64,000 nt of DNA from Geosiphon pyriformis (GCA_016748015.1 JAAOMT010000283.1:508017-572016), one strand, 5' to 3'; positions 53,650 through 64,000 are shown, counted from the stretch's first letter. Notes: generated by a model from the sequence alone, not told the origin. Numbers and translations: made by a program.

Positions 53650-54628
53650 TGTTACCAGAAGTTTTTGGTCTCTTTTCTTAAATGTTGTCGATGCTTGTTT
53701 GCTGTGAATTCATGTTTTCTGGATGTGGTTGAACCTCCAGTAACTTGAATTTATTTTCAAATTATCTCCTATAATTTGAACTTGCTGGGCTTATGAGTGG
53801 AATGGCCAATTCCATGCCAGTTGCTTTATGTAGTTACATTGTAGTAAACATCAACTCTTTCCCAGGAATTGCTTGTCTAGAAGCTCACTAAAAATGTGTA
53901 GTTACTTTGCTGTGCAAGTTAACTCTTCTACAGGAATCTTGTCTGTAGACTACCCTAATGATTGTAATAAGAAAAGAAAAATAAATAAAAGAAATGTAAA
54001 AGAAATAGGATTTTTATCAAGGGAAACGTTTTTCTATTCAGGCCCGGAGTTACTAACAGTTTACTGAAATTAGTAGCTAATCAATTTCAAAATGTTAGTT
54101 GGGTTTTGGGGATTTTTCAAGTACAATAATTAAAGAATTTGGTTTTTTGAATTATTTAATATTTATTTCTTTTTGTGTGTATAGAAATGGTTTTTAAGAG
54201 ATAAATCTAAAGTAAGATACATTTTCTCAAAGAGAGAAGCTCTTCTTTTATACAACTTGTTGTAACACTATTCTATGAACTTGAACTTTGCTATTTTTTA
54301 CAATTTCACTGAACTAAAGATATATTTCAGTGAACTGCAAGTTATTTCTGCAAACTATTAGATATTTTAGTGAACTATCAATTATTTTGGTGAATTTCTA
54401 CAAATTTTGGCGAACTTTTGAATGTTACATAGTTTAGGGTATTGCATGATTGATCATCACAATTAGGTTACATTTGTGTTGTGTACAAATTGGGTTAATT
54501 AAATGATAATTTCGGACATTTTGCTAATGTAATAAGTAATAATTTGAAACGATAATATATGCTAATTAATGATAGGAATTATAAGATAATTTCATGCTAA
54601 ATAATATTTCTAATTTCATTTAGTAACA
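53650..54628 (-). mobile_element. Solo LTR3 in element I gag
   Basis: 979 bp, minus-strand TGTTACTAAATG to CTTCTGGTAACA. It is flanked by ACGT on both sides (53646-53649 and 54629-54632), a 4-bp target duplication. No internal region is attached. Confidence 0.88.
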
Positions 54629-55419
54629 ACGTGCCAGGGTTTTCTCCTGGTGCTAATTTTGGTTGTTTCCTTTTGTTAATTTTCCCAATGGGCTGGAGAA
54701 TAACTGTTTCTTCAGAGGAAGTAGTTAATAATTTGGTCAAGAGTTGGATTGGTGGTGGTTCCCATGTTGATGTATTTCCATCTGTTTTATTGATTATTAG
54801 AGTGAGATTTCCAAACAATGATCTGTATTTTCTTAATGATTTGGTTCAATTGTGTTAATCCCAGAGGTGTAGATTTCCAGGAGTTTATGGTGTTTTCAAC
54901 TGGGTTTTCAGGAGTGAGTTGAATACAATTCTACTTTGGAGTGTTTGATGATATAATGGAATTGTTAGAGAGAGGAATCTTGGTTTCTTGTTGACTGTAG
55001 ACTTGGCTTGAGCAGTTGTGAGGTTGTTGGATTTGTCTTTGTATTCCTCAGAGTTAGATTCCACTGGTTGTTGTACTTGAGGAAATTGTTTTGCCATATA
55101 ATATTTAATGTTTGTGTTGATTATGCACAGAGTTTTAGTGATTGCTTAGGTAATCATGGCTGTTGGGTATCCTAATAAACTTTAATGGATTTGTTCCCCC
55201 AGTTTTCTTGTGTCAGTTGTATAGCCTAATAAACAGTCAATTTTTGCATTAATATAGTTACAAAAATCACTTTCTGCATAAGCAGTTTATGCTGGTATTC
55301 CTAGATTTTTTTAAAAGTATTGAAATAATGCTCTTCCATATGAAAAGTTGTCTTTTTTTACTGTTCCAATAGTCACAACTTTTGTGAATTTCTGGAGTAC
55401 TCTGTCTTTGTGGATTTAT
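54629..55419 (-). pseudogene. Element I gag N-terminal half
   Basis: Readable minus pieces are 54818-54629 (NKTDGNTSTWEPPPIQLLTK...) and 55097-54885 (MAKQFPQVQQPVESNSEEY...). The frame is broken further up to the primer site. The domain is not recognised; position and the following capsid identify it as gag. Confidence 0.6.
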
Positions 55420-55440
55420 AATCTCACAGAAAACATCAAA
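55420..55440 (-). promoter_or_regulatory. Degraded primer binding site of element I
   Basis: The minus strand reads TTTGATGTTTTCTGTGAGA after the LTR, a mutated form of TTTGGTGCTCTCTGTGAGG. Confidence 0.55.
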
Positions 55441-56434
55441 TGTTATGGGTAAACTTGGTGGAGTATAGAAATGGTAACATTTGGTGCTCTCAATAATTGG
55501 TAATACATCTTTTGTGTAATTCCATTGGCTTAGTCTTAATTATCAGTCTCTAAAAGTCTTATCTACTGGTTGTGAATTTATCTGTTGAGTTCTTTGGTTA
55601 TAAGACACAAAGTTTTGGTTCTCATTGATTGTAACTTCTTATAAAGATGAGCTTTTTTTTCTAAGCTAATGAGTGCAGTCATTAAGATCTGGTATTGTAT
55701 TTTTGCCCTTCTGGTAAGTTATCAAGATAATGTTAATATCCAAAACCTAAAAAGAGCTTCTTTTTTTTACCAAACTATCACAAAGTCTATTCCCAAACAG
55801 TTAATTTTACTATGTTGCCACTCCACAAAAGAAAAATAAAAAAAAAAGAAAATAAAAAAAAAGATAAATTAGTATTGTCAATCATCATGATCAAGAGCAA
55901 TTGGTCCAAATCGTAAATAGTTCGAGGTAGTTATGCTAAGAGCATCTGTTCTAAAACGAAGATATAAATCAATGGTTAATTCATGTGAATTTCACAAAGT
56001 TTGAGAACATGAATTTATGATTCTGATTTCTTAATAATTGATTTATTTCAGAAGATAAACATAGAATATAATAAATAAAGAGATATGGATATTTGATTCT
56101 TGTCTAGTGGTTTATATTTATCTGCTTGTCTGTTTTTATCTTCTATAACTACTTGTTTTTATACATTCTTTTGGTTTTATAGCATTGCTTTTGATTGTTT
56201 CATTATTGCTAACTATTGCTTTGTTATTTTTGTTATTGCTTTATTCTTCTACATTATTACTAGTTATTCTATGTTATAATATGTTATCTAGTGTTATTTT
56301 GTGTTATCCCACATTGTAATGCATTATCCTGTGCTATCCTAAGTTATAATGCATTATTCAATGTTATTGCATATCATCCTAAGTTATAATGTGTTATCCA
56401 ACGTTATTGTGTACTATTCTGTATTATGTCACAT
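55441..56434 (-). mobile_element. Truncated 5' LTR2 of element I
   Basis: It starts TGTTATGGGTAAACTTGG and follows the LTR at 59959-61040 until GTATTATGTCACAT, where element C interrupts it. It has the A-rich tract 55810-55870 and a U3 array 56240-56430 of TTATAATGTGTTATCC-type units. Confidence 0.82.
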
Positions 56435-57403
56435 TGTCACCAGAGGTTTTTGGTCTCTTCTTAGCTCTTGTATGTTTGTTGTAATGCTGTTAATTCATGA
56501 CTATGAGAAGTGTTTGAACCTCCGATAACTGAATTTATCTTCAAATTATCTTCTATAATTTGAACTGCTGGGCTTATAAGTGGAATGGCCAATTCCTTGC
56601 CAGTTACTTTATGTAGTTATGTTGTAAGAAACATCAACTCTTTCTCAGGAATTGCTTGTCTGGAAGCTTACTAAAAATGTGTAGTTATTTTGCTGTAAAA
56701 GTCAATTCTTCTACAGAAATCTCATTTGTAGGCTACCCTAATGATTGTAATAAAAAAAGAAAAGAAAAATAAAAGAAATGTAAAAAAATAGGATTTTATC
56801 AAGAAAAATGTTTTCTATTCAGGCCTAGAGTTACTAACAGTTTACTGAAATTGGTAGCTAATCAATTTCAAAACGTTAGTTGGGTTTTGGGAATTTTCCA
56901 AGTACAATAATTAAAGAATTTGGTTTTTCAAATTATTTAATATTTATTTCTCTTTGTGTGTGTAAGAATGGTTCTAAGTGATAAATTTAAAGTAAAATAC
57001 ATTTTCTTGAAGAGAAAAGCTCTTCTTTTATACAACTTGTTGTAACACTATTCTATGAACTTGAACTTTGCTATTTTCTTTAATTTTGCTGAACTAGAGA
57101 TACATTTTGGCAAACTATAAGTTATTTCTGCAAACTATTAGATATTTTGGTGAACTATCAATTATTTCGGCAAATTTCTACAAATTTTGGTGAACTTTTT
57201 GAATGTTACATAGTTCGGGATATTGCATGATTGATCATTGCAATTAGATTACATTTGTGTTATGTACAAATTGGGTTATTAATTAAATGATAATTTCAGA
57301 TATTTTGCTAATGTAATAAGTGATAATTTGAAATGCTAATTAATAATAAGAATTATAAGGGTAATTTCATGCTAAGCAATATCTCTAATTTTGTCTAGTA
57401 ACA
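56435..57403 (-). mobile_element. 3' LTR of element C (LTR3)
   Basis: 969 bp. Minus sense starts TGTTACTAGACAAAATTAGAG at 57403 and ends CTCTGGTGACA at 56435 (canonical GTAACA changed). The U3 array is at 57050-57200 and a TTGTATAAAAG box near 57030. Confidence 0.85.
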
Positions 57404-57420
57404 TAACCTCCTCCTCAAGA
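57404..57420 (-). promoter_or_regulatory. Polypurine tract of element C
   Basis: Minus strand CTTGAGGAGGAGGTTA lies directly 5' of the LTR and overlaps the end of the post-integrase ORF (SLEEEV). Confidence 0.72.
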
Positions 57421-58091
57421 CTGAGCTCTGTCGAAGTCCAAGTACCATCTGTAATTTCCAGATTGTAATCCAAAATTATTGAAGAAATTTGGTCTGAAAA
57501 TTGTTGAAATTTCAGTTCTGTGAGCTTTCCAATGTATTGAATTTTCAAAGGTTGTAAAATTGGGTTTTGTAGGACGTTTTTACAGGTGTGGAATAGGTCA
57601 TAAAATCTAAGAGCAGCTCTTAGTTTATAGTGATTGTTTGTAGATCCAGCTGTTGTTTTGAATTCATTGTGGAGTTGTTTCTGAATAGCTTCTTTTGTGA
57701 GGTTTGCTGCTGTAAGCTCCTGTTTTTGTTCGTGAAGTGTTTTTCCAATGTAGAAATATCTATATATTGGAGTATAGTCATGGTTTTCTTTATTAAGACA
57801 CAGTTAAAGTTTTTGTTGAATAATAGCATTTGGTAGAATACTAATAGGAGTGAACATTAAATTTTCTCTTAAAGCAAGCTTCAAAAGTTCTTGTAGATGA
57901 ATTCCAGAATAACTTCTTGTGTTCTTTTTGTAAAGGTGATAATTTCGTAAATTTGGGGCTAAATTGGCAACTATTTTTGTTTGGGTATAATTAATATGTT
58001 TTCCTGTAATAGTAATAGATAATTTGGGTATTGTCTTTAAAGCTAGCATTAATTTTTGAGATATTTGTTGAATATTTTGAGGGATAGTCAT
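57404..58091 (-). pseudogene. Element C ORF after integrase (nearly readable)
   Basis: Starts MTIPQNIQQISQKLMLALK at 58091. The first frame (95 residues) runs to 57804, a second overlaps at 57829-57620, and a third continues RAALRFYDLFHTCKNVLQNPILQPLKIQYIGKLTELKFQQFSDQI...ELSLEEEV into the polypurine tract. Total about 230 residues with frameshifts. The C-terminal block matches elements F and D (A-x-Y/F, VLxN, then IxxIT/LTxxxFxxLQ). No envelope features (signal, membrane anchor) are seen. Function unknown. Confidence 0.65.
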
Positions 58092-58214
58092 TATAAAAAT
58101 TTGAGTGAGAAAATAGATTGAAATTATTTTTTGGTGTATGGATTTTTATGTTATTTTTGCTTTGTTTTTGTAAGATTGTTTCTAAATTATAAGGAGATAA
58201 CTATAATAATAAAT

Positions 58215-59580
58215 TTAAGTTAAGTGTTCAAGTTGGGAGGTTGTTCAATGACAACTATTGGTTCTAAATTTCAGGGAATATCTTCAGGATTGATTAAAGG
58301 GGAATGTGTACCAATTTGTGGAATTAATAGTTCAGGATTGTGTCTGGAATTATAGTGTTTTAAACAATCTCCATGTGCAATTTTTGCTAAGATTTTGTCA
58401 TCAAGTCTTAGCTTGTATGATTTGTTGTTTAAGACTTCATGGATAAAGAATGGTCTATCTCATTTATTTTCAAATTTTTCACTCCATTGTTTTTTAGCTT
58501 TAATACTATATAAGAAAACTTTGTTTCCGATTTTAAATTCATTAGTAATTAGAGGTAATTTGTTGTCATGTCATTCTTTTTGTTGAGCTTGGGAGTGTTT
58601 AATATGGATGGCTGCTATTTGTTATTTTCCTTCTAATGTGCTAAACAGAGTATAGGCTTTTTGTTGTAGTGTTTCCTGAAAGTTGTCTTTATTAATTGGT
58701 TGTACTGGATATGTTTTTATTGTGAAACTAATTGGTAACATTGCTGTCCTTCCATAGGTTAAATCAAATAGTATGTGTTTTGTGATATCTTGTTTTAGTG
58801 TTCTATATGCTAGTAACACTGATGAAATAAAGATATCCCATTTCTGCTCAAAGTCTGTTGAGACTTTGGCTAATGATTCACACAATGTTTTGTTGAAATG
58901 TTCTACAAGTTCATTTGTTTGTGAATGGTAGAGCAAAGATAATGGTCTCTTGACATTAAATGGTCCACAAATTTCCTGGATTAAATTGTTCACGAAATGT
59001 GTTCTTTGATCAGATAAAAGTTCTATTGGGCATCTATGTCTACAAATAATGTCTTCATAGATAAAGTTTGCTACTGATTTCGCATCTGCTTATTGAATGG
59101 CTCTGGCTTCAGGTCATTTGGTAAGATAGTCTACAGCTACTGCAATATAACAGTTTCCTTGGTTTGTGATAGGTAGTAGTCTGACTAAATTGATACCAAC
59201 TCGGTCAAAAGGCTGTTCAACTTTAATTGGGTTTAAAAGTTCTATAGAACAAGCTTCTTCTCTTCTTTGACAAATATTACAAGACTTAACGTATTTGTGA
59301 ATGTCTTTTCTCATTTGAGACCAAAAGTAATATTCTAATGTTCTCTGGGTGGTGCTGTCTTTTCCTAGGTGTGCTGATGAAGAGTTTGAGTGCATGTTAT
59401 ATAAAATAATTTTTTTTTCATGTTCTTGTATTAATCTGAGCGGATTGTCTGGGTTTCTGAAGTTTTGATAATAAATAATGTTGTTGTGTAAGAAGTATTG
59501 TTTGGCTTGTTGTTGTAACTGATGTTTTTCATCTGGGAACCAATCTGTTGGGATTGTTAATGTCTTCAAATATTGTTTAA
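58215..59580 (-). pseudogene. Element C integrase (broken)
   Basis: 59569-59114 carries the HHCC module (MHSNSSSAHLGKDSTT..., CNICQRRE) and GINLVRLLPIT, with the first catalytic Asp as Asn. The core continues with LLSDQRTHF near 59000 and 58993-58622 with NELVEHFNKTLCE (Glu kept). The GPY/F-like end is at about 58560-58390 (EKFENK, then DRPFFIHEVLNNKSYKLRLDDKI). Stops lie between. Confidence 0.85.
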
Positions 59581-59589
59581 GATTGTTGT

Positions 59590-59958
59590 AGTTTTTGGGG
59601 TTTATTATCTGTTGTTTTGTTGCTGTTAATTCAAATGGGTGTTGGTTTTGTTTTCTAATCTTGTCTCATTCTTGAGAGACAATCAATGTTGGTGTGAAGT
59701 TTTCCTGGTTTGTGGTATACAATGTATTGGTAGTTGGCTAAAAATTCTGTCCATCGGGTTTGTTTTGCATTCAGTTGGGTGTTTTTGTTTTGAAGCCATT
59801 TGAGTCCAATATTATCAGTGATAATATCAAATTTTTTAGGTCTGAAATAAAAGTTGAAGTGGTGTAAGGCCCAAATTATGGCTGCTGTTTCTAGTTCTAT
59901 GGCAGGGTAGTTTTTTTTGGCTGGTTTTAATGTTCTGTTAGCATAAGCAATTACTCAC
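59590..59958 (-). pseudogene. Element C RNase H fragment
   Basis: The minus strand reads VIAYANRTLKPAKKNYPAIELETAAIIWALHHFNFYFRPKKFDIITDNIGLKWLQNKN, the C-terminal RNase H blocks, then QTRWTEFLANYQYIVYHKPG. It is cut at 59958 by the element D LTR. Confidence 0.8.
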
Positions 59959-61040
59959 TGTTATGAGTAAACTTGGTGGGTATAGGAAATAGTAATGTTT
60001 GGTGCTCTCAATTATTGATGACGCATCTTCTGCGTAATTCTGTTGGCTTAGTCTTGATTATCAGTCTTTGAAGGTCTATTTTTGGATGTGAATTTACCCA
60101 TTGAGTTTTTTGGTTATAAGGCACAAAGTTTGTCTTTCATCAATTGCAACATTTTTCGTAAATGTGAGCTCTTTTCTCCGAGCTAACAAGCATAGTCATT
60201 AGGATCTGGCATTGTCTTTTCGCCCTTCTGGTAAGCTAACAAGATAAAATTAATATCCAAAACTTAGGGAGAGTTTCCCTCTTTTACCAGGCTATCACAA
60301 AGTCTATTTTCAGACAGTCAATATTACTATGTTTCTGCTCCACAAAAATAAGACAGAAAAAGAAAGAAAAAGAAAAAGAAAAGAAAAGAAAAGAGAAAAA
60401 AGATAAATTAGTATCGTCAATTGCCATGATCAAGAGTGATTGGTCCAAATCGTTAATAGATTCAAGACAGTTATGCTAAGAGCATCTGTCTTAGAATAGA
60501 AGTACAAGACAAGGGTTAATTCATGTAAATTCCATGAAGTTTGAGAACATAAATTTGTGATTCTGATTTCTTTAATAATTGGTTTATTTTAGGAGATGAA
60601 AGAGAGAAGATAATAAAGAATGAAGGGGTATGGATATTTTAATTCTTGTTTAGAGGTTTGTATCTATCTGTCTGTCTTTTTTTACTTCTACAACTACTTG
60701 CTTTTATACATTCTTTTGGTTTTACAGAATTGCTTTCAATTGTCTTGCTATCGCTAGCTATTGCTTTGTTGTTTCTGTTATTGCTTTGTTTTTCTACATT
60801 ATCGCTAGTTATTCTATGTTATTACACATTATCTGATGTTATTACATGTTATTCTATGTTATCCTGTGTTATAACATGTTATTCTACATTATTGCATGCT
60901 ATTTTGTGTTATTCTGTGTTATAACACGTTATCCTACATTATAACGTATTATCCAATGTTATTGTGCATTATTCTGTATTATGTCACATTTTGGTCACAT
61001 TTCTTTATAACTTTGGATTGGTTTTTCTACTCAGGTAACA
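59959..61040 (-). mobile_element. 3' LTR of element D (LTR2)
   Basis: 1082 bp with TGTTATGAGTAAAC at 59959 and CTCAGGTAACA at 61040. It is the most complete LTR2 in the window, with U3 array at 60795-60990, T/A tract and the shared TTGCCATGATCAAGAG block at 60420. Confidence 0.88.
60795..60990. repeat. U3 minisatellite of element D LTR2
   Basis: At least ten degenerate units of about 15-20 bp on TTATTCTATGTTATCCTGTGTTATAACATG. The TGTTATAACA core is itself an inverted repeat. An apparent 92-residue plus-strand frame across it is a product of the repeat. Confidence 0.8.
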
Positions 61041-61056
61041 TTATCCCTCTCTTTTT
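61041..61056 (-). promoter_or_regulatory. Polypurine tract of element D
   Basis: AAAAAGAGAGGGATAA on the minus strand, directly 5' of the 3' LTR. Confidence 0.75.
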
Positions 61057-61760
61057 AAAATTAAGCTCCTATGAAACCATATGTATCTGTTATCGTGGCT
61101 TCATTCATGTAATGTTCGATTGTTGCCTCAAGTATTGCCTTTTGTAGGTCTTTGAACTGTTGATTGGTTATTCGTCTTATATTGTTAACTGTTATGGTTT
61201 TCATAGATCCATTTAGTAGTACGTTTGGGCAATGTTAGAAGACAGCATATAGTTGGTATGCTGCTTTGTAATGTAGGGTCAGGTTGTTTTTCCCTATGAA
61301 TTTTTCTACTTGTTGTATTGCTTCTTTGTTGAACATTTTTTGGCTGAGATCTTTATATGGTGTTTTCAAGTCAAGCTGTTCTTCAATTTTGTAGAACCAA
61401 TAAGCTGGAGGAAGTCTTTCTTTCTATTTCTGGGCATTGTCAGATGTCCACTCCCCTGTTTTAGGGAGTTTGGTCCCACGAGCTAAAGCTTTTTTTATTT
61501 TTTCAAGCTTGGGGACCAAGTATTTTCTTTTGTAATCTTTTTCTTGTTCTTTGCCTCTTTCTTTTCCACCTTCTGCCCAAAGGCAATTTTTTTTCCAATA
61601 TTGCCTTTCGAGTGGTGGGTAGGAGAGAGAATGTTTAGTTCTAATTGAACTCTCGTCCTCCCTCTCCTGCTCTTATCTTTGTACTATATCTCTTTTTTAT
61701 CAATTGTTATTTCTATTTGAGATGTCAATTTTTGAATTGTTTCTGAAAGATCCATGTTGA
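61057..61760 (-). pseudogene. Element D ORF after integrase
   Basis: The minus strand from about 61756 reads MDLSETIQKLTSQIEITIDKK, a stop, then a Lys/Glu/Arg-rich segment, AYWFYKIEEQLDLKTPYKDL, YKAAYQLYAVF and MKTITVNNIRRITNQQFKDLQKAILEAT, ending FIGA just before the polypurine tract. Two or three stops interrupt about 235 codons. It corresponds to the ORFs of F and C in position and C-terminal pattern. Function unknown. Confidence 0.65.
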
Positions 61761-61779
61761 AATTTCTATTGTTCTTGCT

Positions 61780-62578
61780 GCTTTTCGGATGCTATATATA
61801 TTTGAATTCTCCAATTTAATTTGCTGTCCATTGTCTACGTTTTGATGATGATGATTGGTTCCAGATCTTGTGGTATATCTTCTGGTCTGATTAATAAAAT
61901 TTGTGTTCCTAGTTGAGGTACTGATAACAATGATTCCTGTTTTACATGATAAATTTTTAACCGATTTCCATGTGTTACTTTCTTTAAAATCCTGTCTTCC
62001 AATCATAATTTGTAAGCTCCATTTTCTAATGCTTTGTATATGTGGAATGGACCATCTCACTTTGGATCAAACTTTTCACTCCACTGTTTCTCAGCTTTTG
62101 TACAATGTAACAGTACTTGGTCTTCAATCTTGAATTCCATTGGTTGTTCTGATAGGTGTTTATCATGTCTTTCTTTTTGTCATTCTTGAGCATGATTAAT
62201 ATTGTCAGCTGCTGTTCTTCGATTGTTTTCTAACGTTTTCATTAGCTGGTATGTTTTTTGGTATAAAGTAGCTTCAAAATTCTCTTCATTAATTGTTTCT
62301 GTTGGGTATAATGATATTACTTGTTCAATCAGTAATGTAGCTTTTTTTTCATAGACTAGTTCGAATAGTGTGAACTGAGTCATATTTTGTTTCAATATTT
62401 GGTATGCAAAGAGTACAGAAGGTATGAATAAATTCCATTCTTGTCTGTTTTCATGACTTATTTTTGCTAGTGCTTTGCACAGTGTTTTGTTAAATCGTTT
62501 TACCAGTCCGTTCATTTGTGGGTGGTATGGTGACAATAAGGGTCTTTTTATTCCAAATTGTTGGCTTTTAACAACCAA
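61780..62578 (-). pseudogene. Element D integrase, C-terminal two thirds
   Basis: 62578-62180 starts SQQFGIKRPLLSPYHPQMNGLVKRFNKTLC, with the usual catalytic Glu of NGLVERF as Lys, and continues through FIPSVLFAYQILKQ. The GPY/F end is at about 62090-61970 (GPFHIYKALENGAYKL). The zinc module and first two catalytic Asp residues are deleted. Confidence 0.82.
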
Positions 62579-62930
62579 TTATTTCCTACTAGAGCTTGAT
62601 ATTGAGTAGCTTCCATGACGAGTACTTTGGTAGGGATTTGGATTCCATTAATCTTGAAGGAGAAGTTGTTAATTTCTCCTATCAGGGTTTTTGTGTTTCC
62701 ATCTGCTGTAATAATCTGAGTGGTAGCAGCACAGTCTATTCAGTGACCTAGTTGGTCCATGAGCTGCTTCGTGATTATGCTACCAGCTGATCCGCTATCC
62801 AGGATTAATTTAATGTCTATTTCTCTGATTCTGGCATTGGTGTATAAGGCCGTTATTGATTTATCTTGATTGATGGCTGCTCCACTAAAAAGACTATGGG
62901 TGTTCAAATTATTGATGTCAAAAAGAAATA
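62579..62930 (-). pseudogene. Element D protease
   Basis: The minus strand shows ITALYTNARIREIDIKLILDSGSAGSIITKQLMDQLGH with the Asp-Ser-Gly motif intact (about 62812-62773), one stop, and IPTKVLVMEATQYQALVGNNWLL running into the deletion junction. Confidence 0.82.
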
Positions 62931-63592
62931 TGGCAGCTAGGGTGGTGTCTTCGGTAATAGTGGCTGGTGAGATATTGCTTTTTGTTTGCTTGGAAGGTTG
63001 GGAGATTCATTCTATATCCCACTCTTCCACAGGTGTAGATTTATCAAAACCCTGGTCTTTTATAAAACCAAGATAGGAAGCTTAATTTGGGTATCCAGTT
63101 GGTGTTGGTCGAGATTGGGCAGGACCATGAAGCATTGGTTGAGATGGTCCACTGTTGGTTTGCACCTGATTGTTGTTGAGATTTTTCCATCCCTGATTAT
63201 AGTCTATAGCTCGAGGTCTGGACAGACTGTAAGGGGAAGTTTGATAGTAAGGGATTGTTTGTGTTATTGGTGGTGGTTGATAATAATTTTGGGGTAGTGG
63301 TTGAGTGTACGGGACTTGTTGTGCATATAGGGGTGGTTGATTCTGAGGTATAGAATATTGGGGTACTATGTTTTGCTGATATCTGGATTGCTGATATGAG
63401 TTTCCTTGATTTTGGTCTATGATCTTTTTTCTACAGTCATGGGCAATGTGTCCAGGTTTCTGGCAGTAGTAACAGTTATGGAAATCAGATCTCTAAGGTT
63501 GTTGCTGTTGCTAACAGTTTTGTTGCTGTGGGTATCTACTGTTGTTGTTATTTTCTCTCCGTTGGGGTGGTTGGTAAGTTCTTGTAGTTCTG
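62931..63592 (-). pseudogene. Element D gag C-terminus with CCHC knuckle
   Basis: An intact CCHC knuckle C-Y-Y-C-Q-K-P-G-H-I-A-H-D-C is at 63474-63433. Between it and protease is a Gln/Asn/Pro/Tyr-rich linker. The upstream capsid is cut at about 63592 by the next insertion. Confidence 0.75.
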
Positions 63593-64000
63593 GTGTTATG
63601 GTTTAAAAATTTAGCAAAAAGAATCATAAAAATAATACAAACTATTCAATCATAATATAGCACAGTAATAATCTTAGAAAGGTAATGATTAACATAATAG
63701 CAAACACCATCTTGTAATAGTGGCAAGCACCAGTTCACAATAGCAGCCAACACCAACTGGTGATAGCAGCAAACACCAAATTGAAATATCAAAAAGAAAG
63801 TATTTTCTCGTAGAACTACAAACATGTATATATACAGTAGTTTTAATATTGAGAAATAATCAATCAAGTAATAAAAATCATAACTTATCAAGCAACAGAT
63901 CCAATTTTATCCAACAAACTCCACTTTAAATCATACTTTCAAATTAAATATCCCAAGAAACTTTTAAAAATCAAAAAGAAATGAAAAAGAATATTTAAAA
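63593..64000 (+). mobile_element. Possible start of a fifth LTR family, cut by window edge
   Basis: TGTTATGGTTTAAAAATTTAGC begins exactly where element D gag homology stops. Downstream is an array of four units around AGCAGCCAACACCAACTGGTG (63693-63785) followed by a TATA-like CATGTATATATACAG near 63823. This array-then-TATA order is the layout of the other LTRs here. The partner end is outside the window, so this is an inference. Confidence 0.45.
63693..63785. repeat. Tandem array (about 24-bp units)
   Basis: Four degenerate copies: AATAGCAAACACCATCTTGT, AATAGTGGCAAGCACCAGTTC, ATAGCAGCCAACACCAACTGG, ATAGCAGCAAACACCAAATTG. Confidence 0.8.

Larger units (their letters stand above)
52492..56434 (-). 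mobile_element. Element I: Ty3/Gypsy (LTR2 family), gag and truncated 5' LTR
   Basis: The minus strand shows 5' LTR2 (56434-55441, interrupted by element C before its outer end), a degraded primer site, gag N-terminus, a solo LTR3 insertion (54628-53650), the capsid, and a CCHC knuckle. The remainder (protease onward) is cut off by element B at 52492. Confidence 0.82.
56435..59958 (-). mobile_element. Element C: Ty3/Gypsy (LTR3 family), 3' part
   Basis: From the left: 3' LTR3 (56435-57403), polypurine tract, post-integrase ORF, integrase and RNase H on the minus strand. RNase H is cut at 59958 by element D. C is inserted in the element I LTR. Its 5' half would lie beyond the right edge. Confidence 0.85.
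59959..63592 (-). mobile_element. Element D: internally deleted Ty3/Gypsy (LTR2 family)
   Basis: From the left: complete 3' LTR2 (59959-61040), polypurine tract AAAAAGAGAGGGATAA, post-integrase ORF, the C-terminal two thirds of integrase, then directly protease (junction near 62572), and gag C-terminus with CCHC up to 63592. Cys-rich region, dUTPase if ever present, RT, RNase H and N-terminal integrase are missing. It is a non-autonomous derivative. Confidence 0.85.

Noticed and set aside
60646-61147. Plus-strand frames rich in Leu, Cys, Tyr and Ser (92 and 83 codons), looking like a membrane protein
   Set aside because: They lie wholly in the U3 array of the element D LTR and result from translating the TTATTCTATGTTATCC repeat.
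1-64000. Alternative genetic code (reassigned TGA or TAG) to explain the many in-frame stops
   Set aside because: The PP2C gene has no internal TGA/TAG and related element copies have TGG, CGA or CAA at the stop positions, so mutation explains them better.

Overview
The window is AT-rich eukaryotic DNA and looks like a fungal genome, most likely an arbuscular mycorrhizal fungus (Glomeromycotina, Rhizophagus/Gigaspora type). That placement is an inference. It rests on the AT bias, small GTATGT-type introns, Ty3/Gypsy elements carrying a dUTPase domain, and a LINE whose first ORF resembles a repeat family I associate with these fungi. Only one host gene is visible, a four-exon gene at 31030-33950 joining an N-terminal winged-helix/HARE-HTH-like segment to a C-terminal PP2C phosphatase. 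Nearly everything else is nested, decayed retrotransposon.

I define four LTR families by sequence. LTR1 (TGTTACTCATA...) belongs to elements A, B and F. LTR2 (TGTTACCTGAG...) belongs to I, D, a solo LTR and a relic. LTR3 (TGTTAC(C/T)AG...) belongs to E, C and a solo LTR. LTR4 (TGTTATGG...) belongs to H and G. A possible fifth LTR starts at 63593.

Layout, left to right. 1-10425: element A (minus, 5' half plus pol, cut by the window edge), with a solo LTR2 (2330-3338) inside its RT and an assembly gap (3877-3896) flanked by a 627-bp duplicate. 10426-11302: truncated LTR1. 11303-22795: element F (plus), split by the complete element H (12349-20072, both LTRs, 4-bp target duplication ATAC). 22796-27014: 5' half of element G (minus, same family as H). 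27015-30890: extremely AT-rich decay zone holding relics of an LTR1 and of the 5' end of an LTR2 element. 31030-33950: host gene. About 34830-38028: LINE (plus). 38029-43456: element E (plus, truncated in RT), joined without an LTR to 43457-52491, element B (minus, 3' LTR missing). 52492-56434: 5' part of element I (minus) with a solo LTR3 in its gag. 56435-59958: 3' part of element C (minus). 59959-63592: internally deleted element D (minus). 63593-64000: possible start of another LTR.

The pol order in A, B and E is gag, CCHC knuckle, aspartic protease, Cys-rich region, dUTPase, linker, RT, RNase H, integrase. H and G lack the dUTPase. Elements F, C and D also share a further ORF between integrase and the 3' LTR. 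Most copies are dead: their stops and active-site losses are largely G-to-A or C-to-T changes (TGG to TGA/TAG, CGA to TGA, CAA to TAA, YLDD to YLDN), which suggests RIP-like or methylation-driven deamination. No CRISPR array, tRNA, rRNA or bacterial-type operon was seen.
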